From positions 868,001 to 932,000 of the forward strand of contig JASBNA010000003.1 in assembly GCA_038087015.1 (NCBI GenBank): 64,000 nt of DNA. Direction: 5' to 3'. Each line of letters starts with the position of its first letter. The first letter of the stretch is position 1. The notes beneath the pieces are model-generated. The model worked only from the letters and a program-made list of their open reading frames with translations, did not search any database and was not told the DNA's origin. Shown here piece by piece: positions 22,013 through 37,935 of this stretch. The position numbers and the translations under genes were made by a program. The DNA is from Cerrena zonata. Lineage: Eukaryota; Basidiomycota; Agaricomycetes; Polyporales; Cerrenaceae.

Positions 22013-23530
22013 ACTTTTGGGAGGGAATGAAATAAGAGTACAAGCCCGTTGCGGGCCCTTGGAGAAAGATATATATGACGGAAGGGAAAGAAAGACGGGT
22101 GGATGAAGAGAGAAGATTGTAATAATGGGATGCAGACATGAGGCATGCCTTCATCCTCAGAGTTTCCACCGCGACCCTCTAGAGCGCTCGGCCGCTTACA
22201 GTTCATCTCAAGCAGCCTAACTGGGTTGGCGGTGATTGTCACTTTCCCAACATCGCCCATTCTCCTTCTCCGGCCTGCTTTTTCTCACAACTTGCTCGCT
22301 TTCTACGTAACCCTGATATGACATATCCGGGCTACCCCCGCTCACCCCTCGCTCACGAGAGCCGCGAATCATTCAATTCGGACATACCGTGTTTCTCTTG
22401 CATTTGATACAAACTCAACTTACAGCACTATCATATATAGTCCAATAGTATGGTGAATTGACTATCATTCAATTCCAAATTTGCAATACGCCACAGAATC
22501 ACGAGTAGGTTCCATGGTGAACGTGGTGCAGGGACAAGCGAGAGGTATCAAGGAAGTGTCTTCATACTCCAGAGGAATGCTGATCTTGGAACGAGGATAT
22601 AATGTATACATCACTCCGTGACCATACCTCTATGATGAATGTCGCTCCATCACCTACCTCATTGCACTTCCTCAACTGCGGTTGTCAGGGCTGTAGCTTT
22701 TTGGGTTGTGATTGCATTTTTTCGGAAGCTACATATACATACAAATAAATCAAGTATCGTACCAAATGGGATGTGCGCCAACAATGTGAAGTGACGTCGC
22801 CATTGCAAAATATGCTTTAAGTGCATGTAGCAACGTCAGAAGCATTGAGGCAATACCGAGCGAAATGAGGGAAAATCCCAACCGCCTCACCCCAAGACGA
22901 AGCGAGACGGCAAACCACTCCTATCACGGTTCGCTTTTACACGATTTTGACTCATTACCGACAGTAGACAGCGGAAAGGCTGGTGGAAGCGAGATGCTCC
23001 CCTGTCGAGACAATTTAAGGATCGTGTTGTGAACATGATAAAACATTTTAAAAAAGGGAGAAAAAAACTCAGCAGACAGGACTGCACGCATTTCGATGAG
23101 CAAGGGTAAGCGCAGCCTTTCATTTGATATTCACTCGCGCCAAAACCTGGGAAACGGAGAGAGAGACTAAAACAAAAGAGAAACCATTGTTAGACACGAC
23201 GCTCGAAAACAAAGAGATGGTCGAGGTCGGGAGTCGGAATGGGGGATTTTATAGCCAAGGCACCCGGCAAATGACTAATTAAAGACAAGATTCCCACGCC
23301 TGCGTCTTTGCGTCTGCAAGTCGCGAGTCTGTAACTCCCAACGAAACTCTACGTACAACTCCTGTGTTATCTTCATCGTATTATTCCCGGAACTGCACTC
23401 GCGTGCATATATTCACCAAGACTCGGCCATCTCTGGCATAGCACAGATACAGCAGTCGTATTGGCATGGTATATCTTTTCCCGCCACTTTCCTCGCAATT
23501 CGTCTCATATTCCAACCACAGACTGATACC
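22013..23530. other. Long divergent intergenic region (1.5 kb)
   Basis: This separates the start codons of the disordered-protein gene (-) and USP7 (+). No coding region is supportable. A TGACGTCG, close to a cAMP/ATF-type TGACGTCA site, lies at 22792-22799. The last 300 bp before USP7 hold short pyrimidine-rich tracts. Unannotated 5' UTR exons of either gene may lie here. Confidence 0.45.
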
Positions 23531-27871
<4,341 letters not shown>

Positions 27872-28269
27872 ATTTCGATCGCTAGGCAAGGAATTCAGTT
27901 TCTCGTTGTACACTGTTTCGCCAATTTCGCATTGTATCCCTCATGTATTTTCTCCTACTGAATTCTGTTATGGTTATTGTCTCTCTCAAACTTCTGATTC
28001 TGAACGTACTACGTTGGAGAGGATAATCCAACGAACCCCTTCGGATTTGTGCTTTATTACGAATTTGAGACGTATCACGCCTCTCGCTAGTCTTATTTAT
28101 TGTATCACTTTGTACCAACGTACCAATTCATTTCGAGTAGTCATCAGTTTTGCTCCTAATGGACAGAAAATGTATAGAATCCGTCATCGTTTTGCAGTAG
28201 GAATGGTGACATCACAATAAAAAGGACTACAACACAAGAAACCCAGATCGCTACACTGCATCAAGCAGG
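27872..28269. other. Convergent 3' region of USP7 and SEC66
   Basis: Two genes on opposite strands end here, so this 398-bp stretch should hold both 3' UTRs and polyadenylation sites. It is T-rich on the plus strand from 27890 onward, and AATAAA occurs on the plus strand near 28217. No coding signal is seen. Confidence 0.45.
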
Positions 28270-29224
28270 CTACTTGCGCTTCTTGTTTTTCTTTGCCGAC
28301 TATGAATGATGCAGGTATTGTCAGTAAACAAAAAGGAATTAGAGGCAGTAAATGCGTACTTTGGGTGTTCGAGGTGTCGACGGAGAAGTAGGACCTTCAG
28401 CATCACTGGATACCGCGCTTTCAATGCCACTACCTGGAGTTATTGGTGTTGCAGGTGTTGGTGGGGCAAGACCGTTGGACGTCTTAGCGGTAGCAGGAGT
28501 GGGAGGAGGGACGGCTGGAACAGTAGGGGATGCGACGGTGGGTGAAGTAATGGCAGGTGAAGAAGGCAACGTCTTGGGAGGATTCTTGACAGTATACCTC
28601 AGCTCTAAGTTCGATTTTGATAATCAGTTAGGCTAACACGTGTAAGTCGATACTACAAAGACGTACCCTTCTCCCCTCTATGTAGTGGCAAGTTCTCCAC
28701 GTAGCTTCGCATCTTTTCATTGTGCAGCATCTCTGTTGCAGTTTGGAAGATAATCTGCGCCCAGCCCTCCACGTATGCGTTGGCTTCTGTGGCGACTTCC
28801 TGGATTTCCGCTTCCAATTCCTTCTCTGCCGCCGTGATACTTGTCAAGACATCATCTCCCAGCGATCCCTTCTGTAATAGTGCTTGAATGACAGGTTTAT
28901 CTTCTCTAATGCGTAGAATTCGTTGAACATCGGTCATAGCGCGTCGGACGAGTGCAGCTTTAAGCAATTGTTCTGGTGCAGGTGGGTCTGAGAGTTGCAA
29001 TAGGGAGACATAAATATCGCGCTCCTTGTGACGAGGAAAGTAGGGTTCAATTATTTGATCTGTACAGTAGCATATAAGCCATGAAAGAATTGCAAGATGT
29101 TGGGAAGTGTGTGCGTACTCGCGTAATAACGTTTATACAAGGTACTGAAGACATATAGTCCTCCGAAGACAGTGACGACATAAAGGAGCGGAGCGAGAAG
29201 CGACTTGAAGTCGATGCCGAGCAT
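28270..29224 (-). CDS. SEC66: Sec63-complex subunit Sec66 (Sec71)
   Basis: Exons 29224-29119, 29059-28667, 28604-28360 and 28299-28270 give 257 residues. The first exon is a membrane anchor (LLAPLLYVVTVFGGLYVF) close to the start. Exon 2 has the Sec66 core: an LKAALVRRAMTDVQRILRI segment, then EKELEAEI and a GWAQIIFQTA block. A Pro/Thr-rich linker and a short lysine-rich tail (SAKKNKKRK) in a 30-nt last exon follow. Sec66 is an ER membrane partner of Sec63 and Sec62 in post-translational protein translocation. It shares a 329-bp divergent promoter with citrate synthase. Confidence 0.9.
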
Positions 29225-29553
29225 GGTGGAGGTCCAGAGAGCAGATGCGAGAGGAGAAAAGCAGAAAGGACCCGCGAGCTGGTTGACCGAGACGTTAAAG
29301 TACAGATCGAGAAATGAAGAATGCGCTGGCAGACCCCGTCGCGTGGCACAAGCACTCGTCACACAACCACCCACGCTTGCCTTTTCGGGATGCTTATGTA
29401 AGCAATCTCTCCGGGTACCCTCCCAGACCGGTAGGCTCGTGATCGGCATTGATCGGGCCCTGCTATTGGACCAGACCTCTTCGCAATTAAAAGCCGCAGG
29501 TTATACCTTCAACCTCCTTACCCCGCATTTACCCCACTCCCAACATACCAACG
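29225..29553. promoter_or_regulatory. Divergent promoter region of SEC66 and citrate synthase
   Basis: This 329-bp region lies between two start codons facing away from each other. It contains no strong TATA box. C-rich runs precede the citrate synthase start (29515-29545), as is common for highly expressed basidiomycete genes. No other element is recognised. Confidence 0.5.
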
Positions 29554-31851
29554 ATGCTCAGAACCCCCCGTTTCGCTGCTCACTCGGTCTCCAGGGTCAT
29601 ATTCACTCAGAGACGTCTTGCTTCAACAAAGGTGGGTGTTAACAGCGATAGTATCTCATTAAACCACCTATGCTAACGGTGTCGAACCACTTCTAGACGT
29701 TGAAACAAGTGCTGGACGAAGTCATTCCTCCAAAGCAGGCTCAGCTCAAGAAACTTGTGGGTGTTACCCAATAGACAGACGACTCACATACTGATACTAT
29801 GTGCTATAGAAAGCGGAACATGGACAAGCAGTCATCGGAGATATCAAGGTAAGCTCGCAGTGATCCATGTACTTCCTCGAGCTTACTCAATTCATTAAAT
29901 GCATAGGTCGAACACGTTATTGGTGGAATGCGAGGTCTCAAATCCATGCTCTGGGAGGCTTCAGTTCTCGATCCCATAGAGGTAAACTTCCCCATCTTAC
30001 TGACCCCCATCCATATGAGGCTTCAACTCATTCATATTCAATTTCTTTCTTCTCCTCGAACTAGGGCATCCGATTCCATGGACTCACGATCCCAGACTGC
30101 CAGAAGGCCCTCCCAGCAGCCCCGGGTGGCAAAGAAATCATCGCAGAGAGTATGCTATGGCTCCTCCTCACTGGCAAGATCCCCACAGAGGCCGAAACCC
30201 GACAACTGTCGCGTGAATTGGCCGACAAGGGAGAACTTCCCTCTCACGTTGAGAAGCTCTTAGACTCGTACGTGCCTAACTTCCTTGGCTCGTAATTCGC
30301 CCCTATTCATCAATAATTCCGTATCATTTCCGAAACGCTTAATTTCCTGCATTGATGTCACAGGTTACCCCAGACTTTACACCCCATGACCCAACTCGGG
30401 ATGGGTGTAGCTGCTTTGAACCATGATTCCGCTTTTGCGGCGGCTTACGAGAAGGGTATCAAGAAGGCGGAGTACTGGACCGTATGCTCTTGAGGATTGT
30501 ATTAATTTGAATCGCGAAACTTCCTGCGTTGGCTGCAAGGATTTATCGCAATGTGTATAACCCTGGTACACCTCTTCCCGGAATTAACAAGGATTTGGAT
30601 CTAGTTGGTTAGTATTTCTCTCTATCATCTTTCGTCTCATCATAAACTTATACGATATCTTTGACCAACAGGAAATTATGTTAATATGCTTGGATATGGC
30701 GACAACCACGATCTAACTGAATATCTTCGTCTATATATTGCCATTCACGGCGATCATGAAGGAGGAAATGCCTCCGCTCACACATCTCGTAAGTTCTTGT
30801 CATCCGTATAAATGTAATCAATATGAAACGCTTACACAACGCCATAGACTTGGTTAGCTCTACCCTTTCTGACCCCTATCTCTCGTATGCTGCCGCATTA
30901 TATGCCCTTGCTGGCCCTCTACACGGGTATCTTACTATTTCCTTTATTCGAAGACGTATACTAAAAATAGCTCCGAATTTGATTATAGTTTGGCCAACCA
31001 AGAAGTCCTCCGATGGCAACTCAACATGCAACAAGAAATCGGAGGAGAGATCACTCACGATATTATTCGTGAATATCTCTGGAAGACCTTGAAGAGTGGA
31101 CAGGTTGTACCCGGGTAAGTCTTGATGATGTAGCTGCTCTCGTTCTCTCGTTGCTGATATGATGTCTTAGTTATGGCCACGGTGTATTGCGAAGCCCCGA
31201 TCCTCGATTCATTGCTCTTCAGGAATTCTGTGAAACAAGGCCGAAACTCTTGGCGGATCCTGTGATCCAACTCGTGAAGAAAGTTCGTATTCCATTCGGA
31301 GACTGCGTTATTACTGTTGAACTGACGTTCAAATTTCATTAGACATATGAGGTGGCACCCGGTGTTCTCACTGAACATGGAAAGGTACAATATACATTAG
31401 CCTGCTTCAGTATTGCGATGACTGATGAATGGTCTGGTTGTAGACCAAGAACCCATACCCCAACGTCGACGCTGCGTCTGGATGTGTGCTCTACCACTAT
31501 GGTTTGACCCAGTTCAAGGTCCGCTCCTTCCAATCTTTCGATTCGAGGTAGTAACCGATTCCTTTCTAACCGTCTTGCCTATTTAGTATTACACCGTGAT
31601 CTTCGGCGTCTCCCGAGGTATGTCTCATTCCATCTTGAAATTCAAACGGCGAAAATCAATGTACTGAATATTCTCGATAGCTCTTGGTGCTTTAACTCAA
31701 GTCGTCTGGGCTCGTGCCCTTGGCCTTCCTATCGAACGTCCGAAATGTAAGTCGCCTTGCTTCCGTCTCTCATGTATCGTTTGTTGAATAAATTACATAC
31801 GTACCCTTAGCTTTGTCGATGGATACCATCGAAAAGATTGTTAAGCAGTAA
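29554..31851 (+). CDS. CIT1: Mitochondrial citrate synthase (two apparent single-base insertions)
   Basis: Fifteen exons: 29554-29631, 29697-29756, 29810-29848, 29907-29981, 30065-30267, 30364-30607, 30672-30788, 30848-30926, 30989-31114, 31171-31282, 31343-31384, 31444-31518, 31587-31617, 31681-31746, 31811-31851. The start is an Arg/Ser-rich mitochondrial presequence. Catalytic blocks are present: [14 protein letters not shown] with the catalytic His, [13 protein letters not shown], and NVDAASG with the catalytic Asp. The enzyme condenses oxaloacetate and acetyl-CoA into citrate. Exon 6 has an extra base at 30482 (after KAEYWT) and another at 30510; removing both restores the family sequence YALEDCINL then [12 protein letters not shown], and makes the exon phase fit (about 461 residues). 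These are probably sequence errors in an otherwise intact gene. Confidence 0.93.
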
Positions 31852-33688
31852 GGTTTGAAGGGAATATATTGATGGGAGAGCCCCGTGGATAACGATAATG
31901 TTGACCTGGCGCCTTCTTCCCTCATGCTTGGATAATCCTGTATATTAATCTTGGCCCTGTCAATGTACAAATGGAAGGCTCTTTGTTTTTCGTATATAGT
32001 TTAATAGTTACCGCCGTGATGGGCCAGCGAGTTCGAACGAATAAATTGGCCGCTGTGTCATAGAATCAGAGGAACACGTAAGAGCGTTTGCATGGGTCCA
32101 GAAATGCAACAACCTCGGTAGAAAGTCGTGTTTGGCCATAGGATGCTAACATACTGGCTTGATAGTTCGTATCAATGCTAGCATATGGCCCGGGACAATT
32201 CTAAGAATGAAGCGCTGTTTGACTCGGAGCTTGAACTTTGCTGCCAGTGATGGTTATTTGCGTATCTTGGATAGGCGGGTCCCTAGAACAAGCGAGCAAC
32301 GCCCCGAGGTAGTCTGGCATCCATATGCGATTGCCAATGAATATTGGCACTCGCAGGGAGAACTTCATGACTCATACAGAGCATTGTGAAGTAACTGTGT
32401 AATGTACGCCACTCAGACCGTCTCCAGATGTGAACCTAGGCGCTAATTTTCCTACCATGAACTTGTTCTAAATCCTACGGAAAGGCATCCACTATAAGTA
32501 CATCATTGATATCTTTCAAGTTCTTGGCGGCATGATCTCGAAGAAATTCGGGGCTCTACATTAATAAGTACTTTCCCAGATCTTTATGTTACTACTCAGT
32601 ACACTGAAAGGCCTTAAGGTGTTACTAGGGAGCCTAACATGCAGTCATGACGGAGTAAGTTCATATCGTGTCACTGCGGCCACCAATAGTACTAAATGTC
32701 ATTATGAATATTGTCGATGAGTGTATGCATACAGCCTTCTTCAAGTTGAAGGGTATTCCCAGTTAACGAAGCTGGCATCGCACATACTAGTAGTAGGGTT
32801 TCAAGTCCTTTCCTCACCTCATGTCGCTCTCTCTCAAAGCCCATTGGCCGGTACTTGGTGCTCAGACAGACGTTACGTGGCAGGACATTCTGACTTGTCA
32901 TCAATGTGACGGTGGAGATACAAGGCTCAAAGTTTTTTCATGCATTTAGACTGATAGTTTCCTTCTTGATCGGATAGTAGCTCCCTTGTTCTCATCATCG
33001 ACCCATTTGTTATTATGCTGGCCTTGCTATCAAATAATACAAATCGGAATTCAAAGCTCCATCGAAAAGACCGGTACAAGGGTCAGACTTATTCTGGATA
33101 CACAAGGGTCCGCCCCGGGCTGCAACCAAGCATGGAAGGCATCGCGCTCGTGGAAGTTTTAGAATTTGGTCAGCGTGAAAACCTGTCAGACGCCGATGAG
33201 GACCCAAGTTGGTCGAGAAAATGTACACGCTGCAAAGGCATCACTCGATTAGTGGGAAAATCGTCCAGAAAGATGATTTGAACGCTGACTCAGTATGCAT
33301 GGAAGCGTAACTCTTGCGATCGGCTTGTGGGTGCGGTGTGCCTGCGAATCGAGCTAGCAGGCGGGGCTGTGCGGGACAAGCCTGAGCGTTTGACAGAAGA
33401 GTGCGCCTGTCCCGGTACCTGTTGCAACTACGCAGACTTCAAGGGAACCTGAAGAAGATCGGCATAACAGAAACCATGACATCAGACCAGTGCATTGAGA
33501 CAGGTGGGTATATAACACCTTTGCCTTGGCGAGACTTAACGTCCCAGTACCAGCAACTCACCCACTTGGTGGCACCCATCCCGTTTTTTTGTTTACATTT
33601 CTTAAGAGTGGCCTCAAGCCTCTCATAAGACTGCCTAAATCTCCTCCAACACCTCTACCGCGCAAGACCTAGCAACCTGCACACGGCT
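31852..33688. other. Gene-poor region (1.8 kb)
   Basis: The first 150 bp should be the citrate synthase 3' UTR. After that I find only short unrelated open frames on both strands (for example 32159-32389 and 33015-33281 plus) with no recognisable protein. A TATATAA at 33509 lies 180 bp before the C2H2 gene start and may be its TATA box. Remnants of decayed genes or an upstream exon of the C2H2 gene are possible. Confidence 0.45.
31939..31947 (+). promoter_or_regulatory. PUF-type motif in the citrate synthase 3' region
   Basis: TGTATATTA lies 88 nt after the citrate synthase stop codon. It matches the Puf4-type nonamer and differs from the Puf3-type octamer UGUAUAUA only at the eighth base. 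Puf3 is known to bind mRNAs of nuclear-encoded mitochondrial proteins. That this copy is in the transcript and bound is inference. Confidence 0.35.
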
Positions 33689-35045
33689 ATGAACTTGAAC
33701 AATAAAACCGGTGATGCCAAAATATACTCGACGAACAAGCTAACTTCAGTTAAAGTTGGCCCTCGCTTTCTTGCTGCAGCCAATGAGGAGTGCTTGAGGT
33801 TTCTTCAGTTGCACTATTCGTCAGCAGACCTCGGACATTATCTGAATCCTTTCAAGGACTTTCCAATACCGGCGGATGAACCGGTATGCTCTCATGAACC
33901 GTTGTTGATATCTTGCTGATACTACTTAACTCCGTAGTCAGTATTATGCTGGTGTTGTAAAACTCGCATCCGGGGGACCAAGAAGGAGATGGACCGCCAC
34001 ACAGCATCAATAAAACACTGGATCAACATAAAGCAAAATATCAAGGAGGCCCTACCGGAAGGTGGCGCCGGATCCCAGGTCATTGAATCTTGGCATATAG
34101 ATCGCTGCTTCGTTTGTCCCATCGAAGATTGCTCAAAGTATATATTTGTACTTTACCAACCTTTTTTATACTCATACTCTGCGAGTTAGGTCCCTTCCCT
34201 ACAGAGATGACTGTATTCTCAGCCATCTCAAAAATGGGAAGCATGCATCAACGAAAATCCAGGATGCTCTCAGTACGGAGCACCGATTTTACGGTCAAAT
34301 TTTTTGGATGGAGCGGTCCGACAAGAGACAATCGCTCTCCCTCACCTTCCGTAGGCCACCTAACAAGCGTGAGCCTCAACAGTTTACTGTCACAACCCTC
34401 GGCGGTGCACCAAGTAGCTTCCCTACCGTCGCACACCCTTATCCGATTGATGATACTGTGGTGAACCTCGGGACACCTTTCGCACCTTCCCCGTCCTCGC
34501 CATCTTCTATATATTCCCAACACCACCACCAGCCTTTACAATCTAATCACGGTACAACTCAAGCTGCGCCTCCGTCGCCGGTGGTGTCCTATCCATACCT
34601 TGACAATCAATTTCACACGAAGTTGACGTACTACGATGCGTACCCGCATAACAATCAATTAAACATAGCTCAAGCAGGTATTTCGAGTTCTTTTGGATTA
34701 CCACCGCGACAAATACCCCTGGCCCAACGACCAAATACACCCTACGGTTCTTCCCTCCCTTACTTCGTCGGATGGAATCCCGATTTGGCTTCCATCTCTC
34801 GACAGCTCAATGACATGTCGGTGGGACTGCTAGACTGGAATAATCATCCGCAAACACAGATGTATACCACGTCTTCGGTCGTTCCGTTTGAGCTCCCCGA
34901 TCCCTCCACATCTGCTCGTCTGTACACGGTTGCAACTGAAGCAGTAAACCAACCGAGCTATCATGACTTTTCTCAAACCACTGAGGTTTGGCCAGCTCCC
35001 GTCACTAGCCTTGGGGAGCACCTTTCGGATCCAGCCCCTCACTAG
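33689..35045 (+). CDS. Unrecognised protein with two C2H2-like zinc fingers
   Basis: Exons 33689-33883, 33938-34137 and 34190-35045 give 416 residues with consistent phases. The N-terminal 65 residues look globular. Two C2H2-like fingers follow: one in exon 2 (CWCC, 13 residues, H, 5, H) and one split by intron 2 (CPIEDC, 13 residues, H, 5, H). Both share the same unusual x13/x5 spacing, whereas the classic finger has x12 and x3-5. From about residue 150 the protein is Pro/Ser/Gln-rich, typical of a transcription factor activation region. I do not recognise a family. The gene sits alone in a sparse 4.6-kb stretch. The true 3' end may be further on, since protein-like sequence continues to about 35450. 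A DNA-binding role is plausible but unproven. Confidence 0.6.
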
Positions 35046-36504
35046 TCTGGGGGACCTTTGAACGTTGCTGTGCCGCTCTAGCACAACGAGTGTTCCGCAC
35101 GACTGACGACTCGAAGCAGCGACACATCTTCACTTGGCCCCAATTCCAACTTGAACCAAGTCGCACAGATGTAATTTTTGAACGATTGGACGACGGGTTG
35201 TTCGTTGTTCTACTTCATCCACCAGTTACGGAATCAACACACGCCGCCATTCCACACTTCCAAATCACCATAATCGATATTATCACTTGTAGTTTGAATG
35301 CCTTTCCGTAGGCATTTAGAACGAGAGGATGCCTTGAGACGCTTGTTGACCAACGTGTCGCTGAAGGGTACCATTGAGTCGGAATTGGGAACTGTATTAT
35401 GTATTCGAAGCTTTGAAGTCATGTCTGGAAGAAATTTCCTTTTGTAGAACACGGTAATGAAATTTGTTTCTCCGCCGAATCAACGTGTCCACTGGCAGAT
35501 CTGGATGTGAGTATAAACAACGTGTTGTGAAGATATAATCTTCTGTACAGACTGTACTGGCACAGCTTGTGAAAGAGCGTGCCCACGATGCTTCTCTGAT
35601 TGTAAGTTGTATCATGTCCGAGGGCATATCTCACACCACGCACAGAGGAAATGGTATGTTTGTAGATCAGATTCAGGCCGCTAGGTCAAGTATTGTGGCG
35701 ATTCATATTCAGGATGAGTGTCATATCAATGAGCTAGCCTCAGAACCTGTAAGGTAAGGCAGGCTGGAATGCGGTGAAAACATAGTAGATATGTTTTTAA
35801 TATGTTATAACAGCGTGGGAAAGTGCCAATACCTGAATCTTTATAAAGTTTGTTGTTCGTGCAGAGGGGTAGCAGATTCTATGAATTTATCGTACATTGA
35901 ACCCAAGCCCCGGTTCTGTACTAGCGGAGAGACACTTAGTTGACGTTACTAACATAAACTTACACATAATTCAATATTTCCATATTTAGTAATCAACACT
36001 GTGGATCACTGATGGTCCACAGTGCGGGTAGAATAAAGAAAAATATTTCCATTTGATGATATATATATTTATGTTTACTTCTTACTTTGGAAAAGTCAAC
36101 GTTGAACTAGGAACTTGACACTGAAGATGCTAGTCCGAGCCAACATGAAACTAGAAACTCGAGTTGCGCTACACATGAAATGATGAAATACGTAAAAGTG
36201 ACGTAATGTCGTAAAGGGGGAAGAAGTGGGAAGAAAAGAGAAGGAGGGATCGGAAGTAAAAGAAGGGGTCGCTCGATGCGGGTTAGAAAGGGAATGGGAG
36301 AAGACAGCATAATACCTCCAATAATAATATGGTACACTCAACGAAAAAAAACGGTGTCACCATTGCCAAAGAGGAAAAGAAGCACCATGCGCGAACATAA
36401 AACAACCTATAGTCCATGACACGACACGAAGTGAGAAACAACAGAGTAAGAACCGAAGCCGAAAGTCGAGCAGAAACCGTGACCGTCCGAGACTAAGGAT
36501 CTAC
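35046..36504. other. Sparse region with coding-like DNA, then AT-rich DNA with a hairpin
   Basis: From 35060 to 35310 the plus strand reads as protein-like sequence (a TFERCC start, then HIFTWPQFQLE), and 35315-35450 reads on in another phase (LEREDALRRLLTNVS). These could be extra exons of the C2H2 gene or the remains of another gene. From 35760 the DNA is AT-rich and contains the hairpin listed separately. The last 400 bp are the 3' region of the Pro/Gly-rich gene on the minus strand. Confidence 0.4.
35997..36024. repeat. Perfect 9-bp inverted repeat (hairpin) flanked by 11-bp direct repeats
   Basis: CACTGTGGA (35997-36005) and TCCACAGTG (36016-36024) are perfect inverted copies around a 10-nt loop. 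AATATTTCCAT occurs on both sides, at 35973-35983 and 36042-36052. This could be a small mobile-element relic or a structured 3' region. No transposase is nearby. Confidence 0.6.
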
Positions 36505-37935
36505 TTAGAATCTCCTTGCAGGCTGAAGTGGTTGCGTAGGGCCAGGCATAGGTGCACCTCTTCCGGGGCCGGGGTATCCTTGAGGGGGAGGCATACCGCC
36601 TTGGGGCATTCCACCAGGGGGCATACCACCAGGCATACCACCGGGAGGCATCATCGGTCTGGGCATCCCAGGACCACCGGGGCCAGGTCCGTATCCCTGT
36701 GGGGGAGGAGGACCACCATATCCTCTTCCGCCTGGTGGTGGGTATCCTTGACCAGGAGGAGGAGGGCCCCTTCCCGGTTGTTGTTGCATCTGCGGAGGAC
36801 CTCGTTGGGGTTGTCCAGGAACCCCTCCTGGGCCTGGGGTGGAATTCGACCGAATAGGTTGTCCTGGGCCTGGTGGCATTGGGGCGGGTCCTGGATCACG
36901 AAGAGAGACGGGAGCTGGACGATTGTTAGGCATGTTGGGGACACCACCTTGGGATGGTGTCCCGCTGGGCGGAGGTGGGTTCTTTTCTGCTGCTTTGATG
37001 ATCTCGTCGCTAGAAAGGATAAAAGGATCAGTTTCGGTGATCGACGGGAAAGACATCAAAATCAATAGTGTAAATGGAAACGGTATAAATAGAAACGATG
37101 GTAATAATGAGTAAACAAATACGTACTCAAGGAGGTTGAGGGCAGCACACAAGACAACCCATTCGACACAGTCCTCGTTTCCTTCACCTAAAGTCTGCCA
37201 AACTGCTTTCTCCTCGGGCGACTTGCCTGTGATGCTGATTCTGGTTCCCCCGCCATTCGGACCGGGAGGGTTCTTTTGTATTTTTCCGAATTCAATACGC
37301 TTTGGTGGGATATTGTGACCAGCATAAGCAAAGTAGAACATACTCCAGAAGGCGGCATTGGGGTTGGGTTTAGAGATTTGGAATAATGGGAGATCAGTGT
37401 TGTCGGGAGAAGGCAGGGAGAGTTTGTAGATGGGAGACAAGACTCCGGTGTTTGCGATAGACCATTTGAGATTGCGAGACGCCTCGCAACGGACCACGCG
37501 CGATGTCGATGATGAAGAATGGCCGGGGTCGGAAGCAGTTGCTTTACCACCGCCTTGTCGTGGTGGAAAGAGCTTTGCGACGCAGAGGTCGCCTTGGGGT
37601 GATGGCGTTAGGAGATAGTTTTCAGAGTTCTGGCAGAATTGGAAAGAGGTAAGGTGATGGGAAGATGTAGATTAGGGAGAGACGCACAAAGTTGGTATGC
37701 AAATATGAGTACAGGATATTGGAGGGCTGGCCTGTGGTTCACAGTGAATGGGAATCAAGCAAGATACGGTAAGAGTGCATACCATGGGGAGTTACGATAA
37801 GAGTTGGAAGGTGGTTGGGTATCGGCGGATGGTTGGGAGAAGTGTAGACGGTGTAGATCGCTGAATTTGTGGGACAGAGATGTGGTAATATGAGTGAACT
37901 AGTTGAAATAGAGTTGGATTAAGCGTACCAGCCAT
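36505..37935 (-). CDS. Uncharacterised protein with Pro/Gly-rich C-terminus
   Basis: Exons 37935-37929, 37860-37783, 37731-37688, 37629-37127 and 37009-36505 give 378 residues. I do not recognise a named family. The first about 210 residues look folded and conserved, with blocks such as IYTVYTSPNHPPIP, VVRCEASRNLKWSI, FWSMFYFAYAGHNIPP and DCVEWVVLCAALNLLD. The last about 165 residues are low complexity: repeats of PPGG, GYPPP, MPPGGMPQGG and similar, ending RRF, which is the kind of tail seen in proteins that phase-separate or bind SH3/WW domains. The first coding exon is only 7 nt (ATG plus four bases), supported by a good GTACGC donor and by phase. It is divergent from RTS1 across 405 bp. 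Confidence 0.75.

Noticed and set aside
32020..32045. GTTCGAAC palindrome resembling a tRNA T-loop
   Set aside because: No A box or stems occur upstream on either strand.
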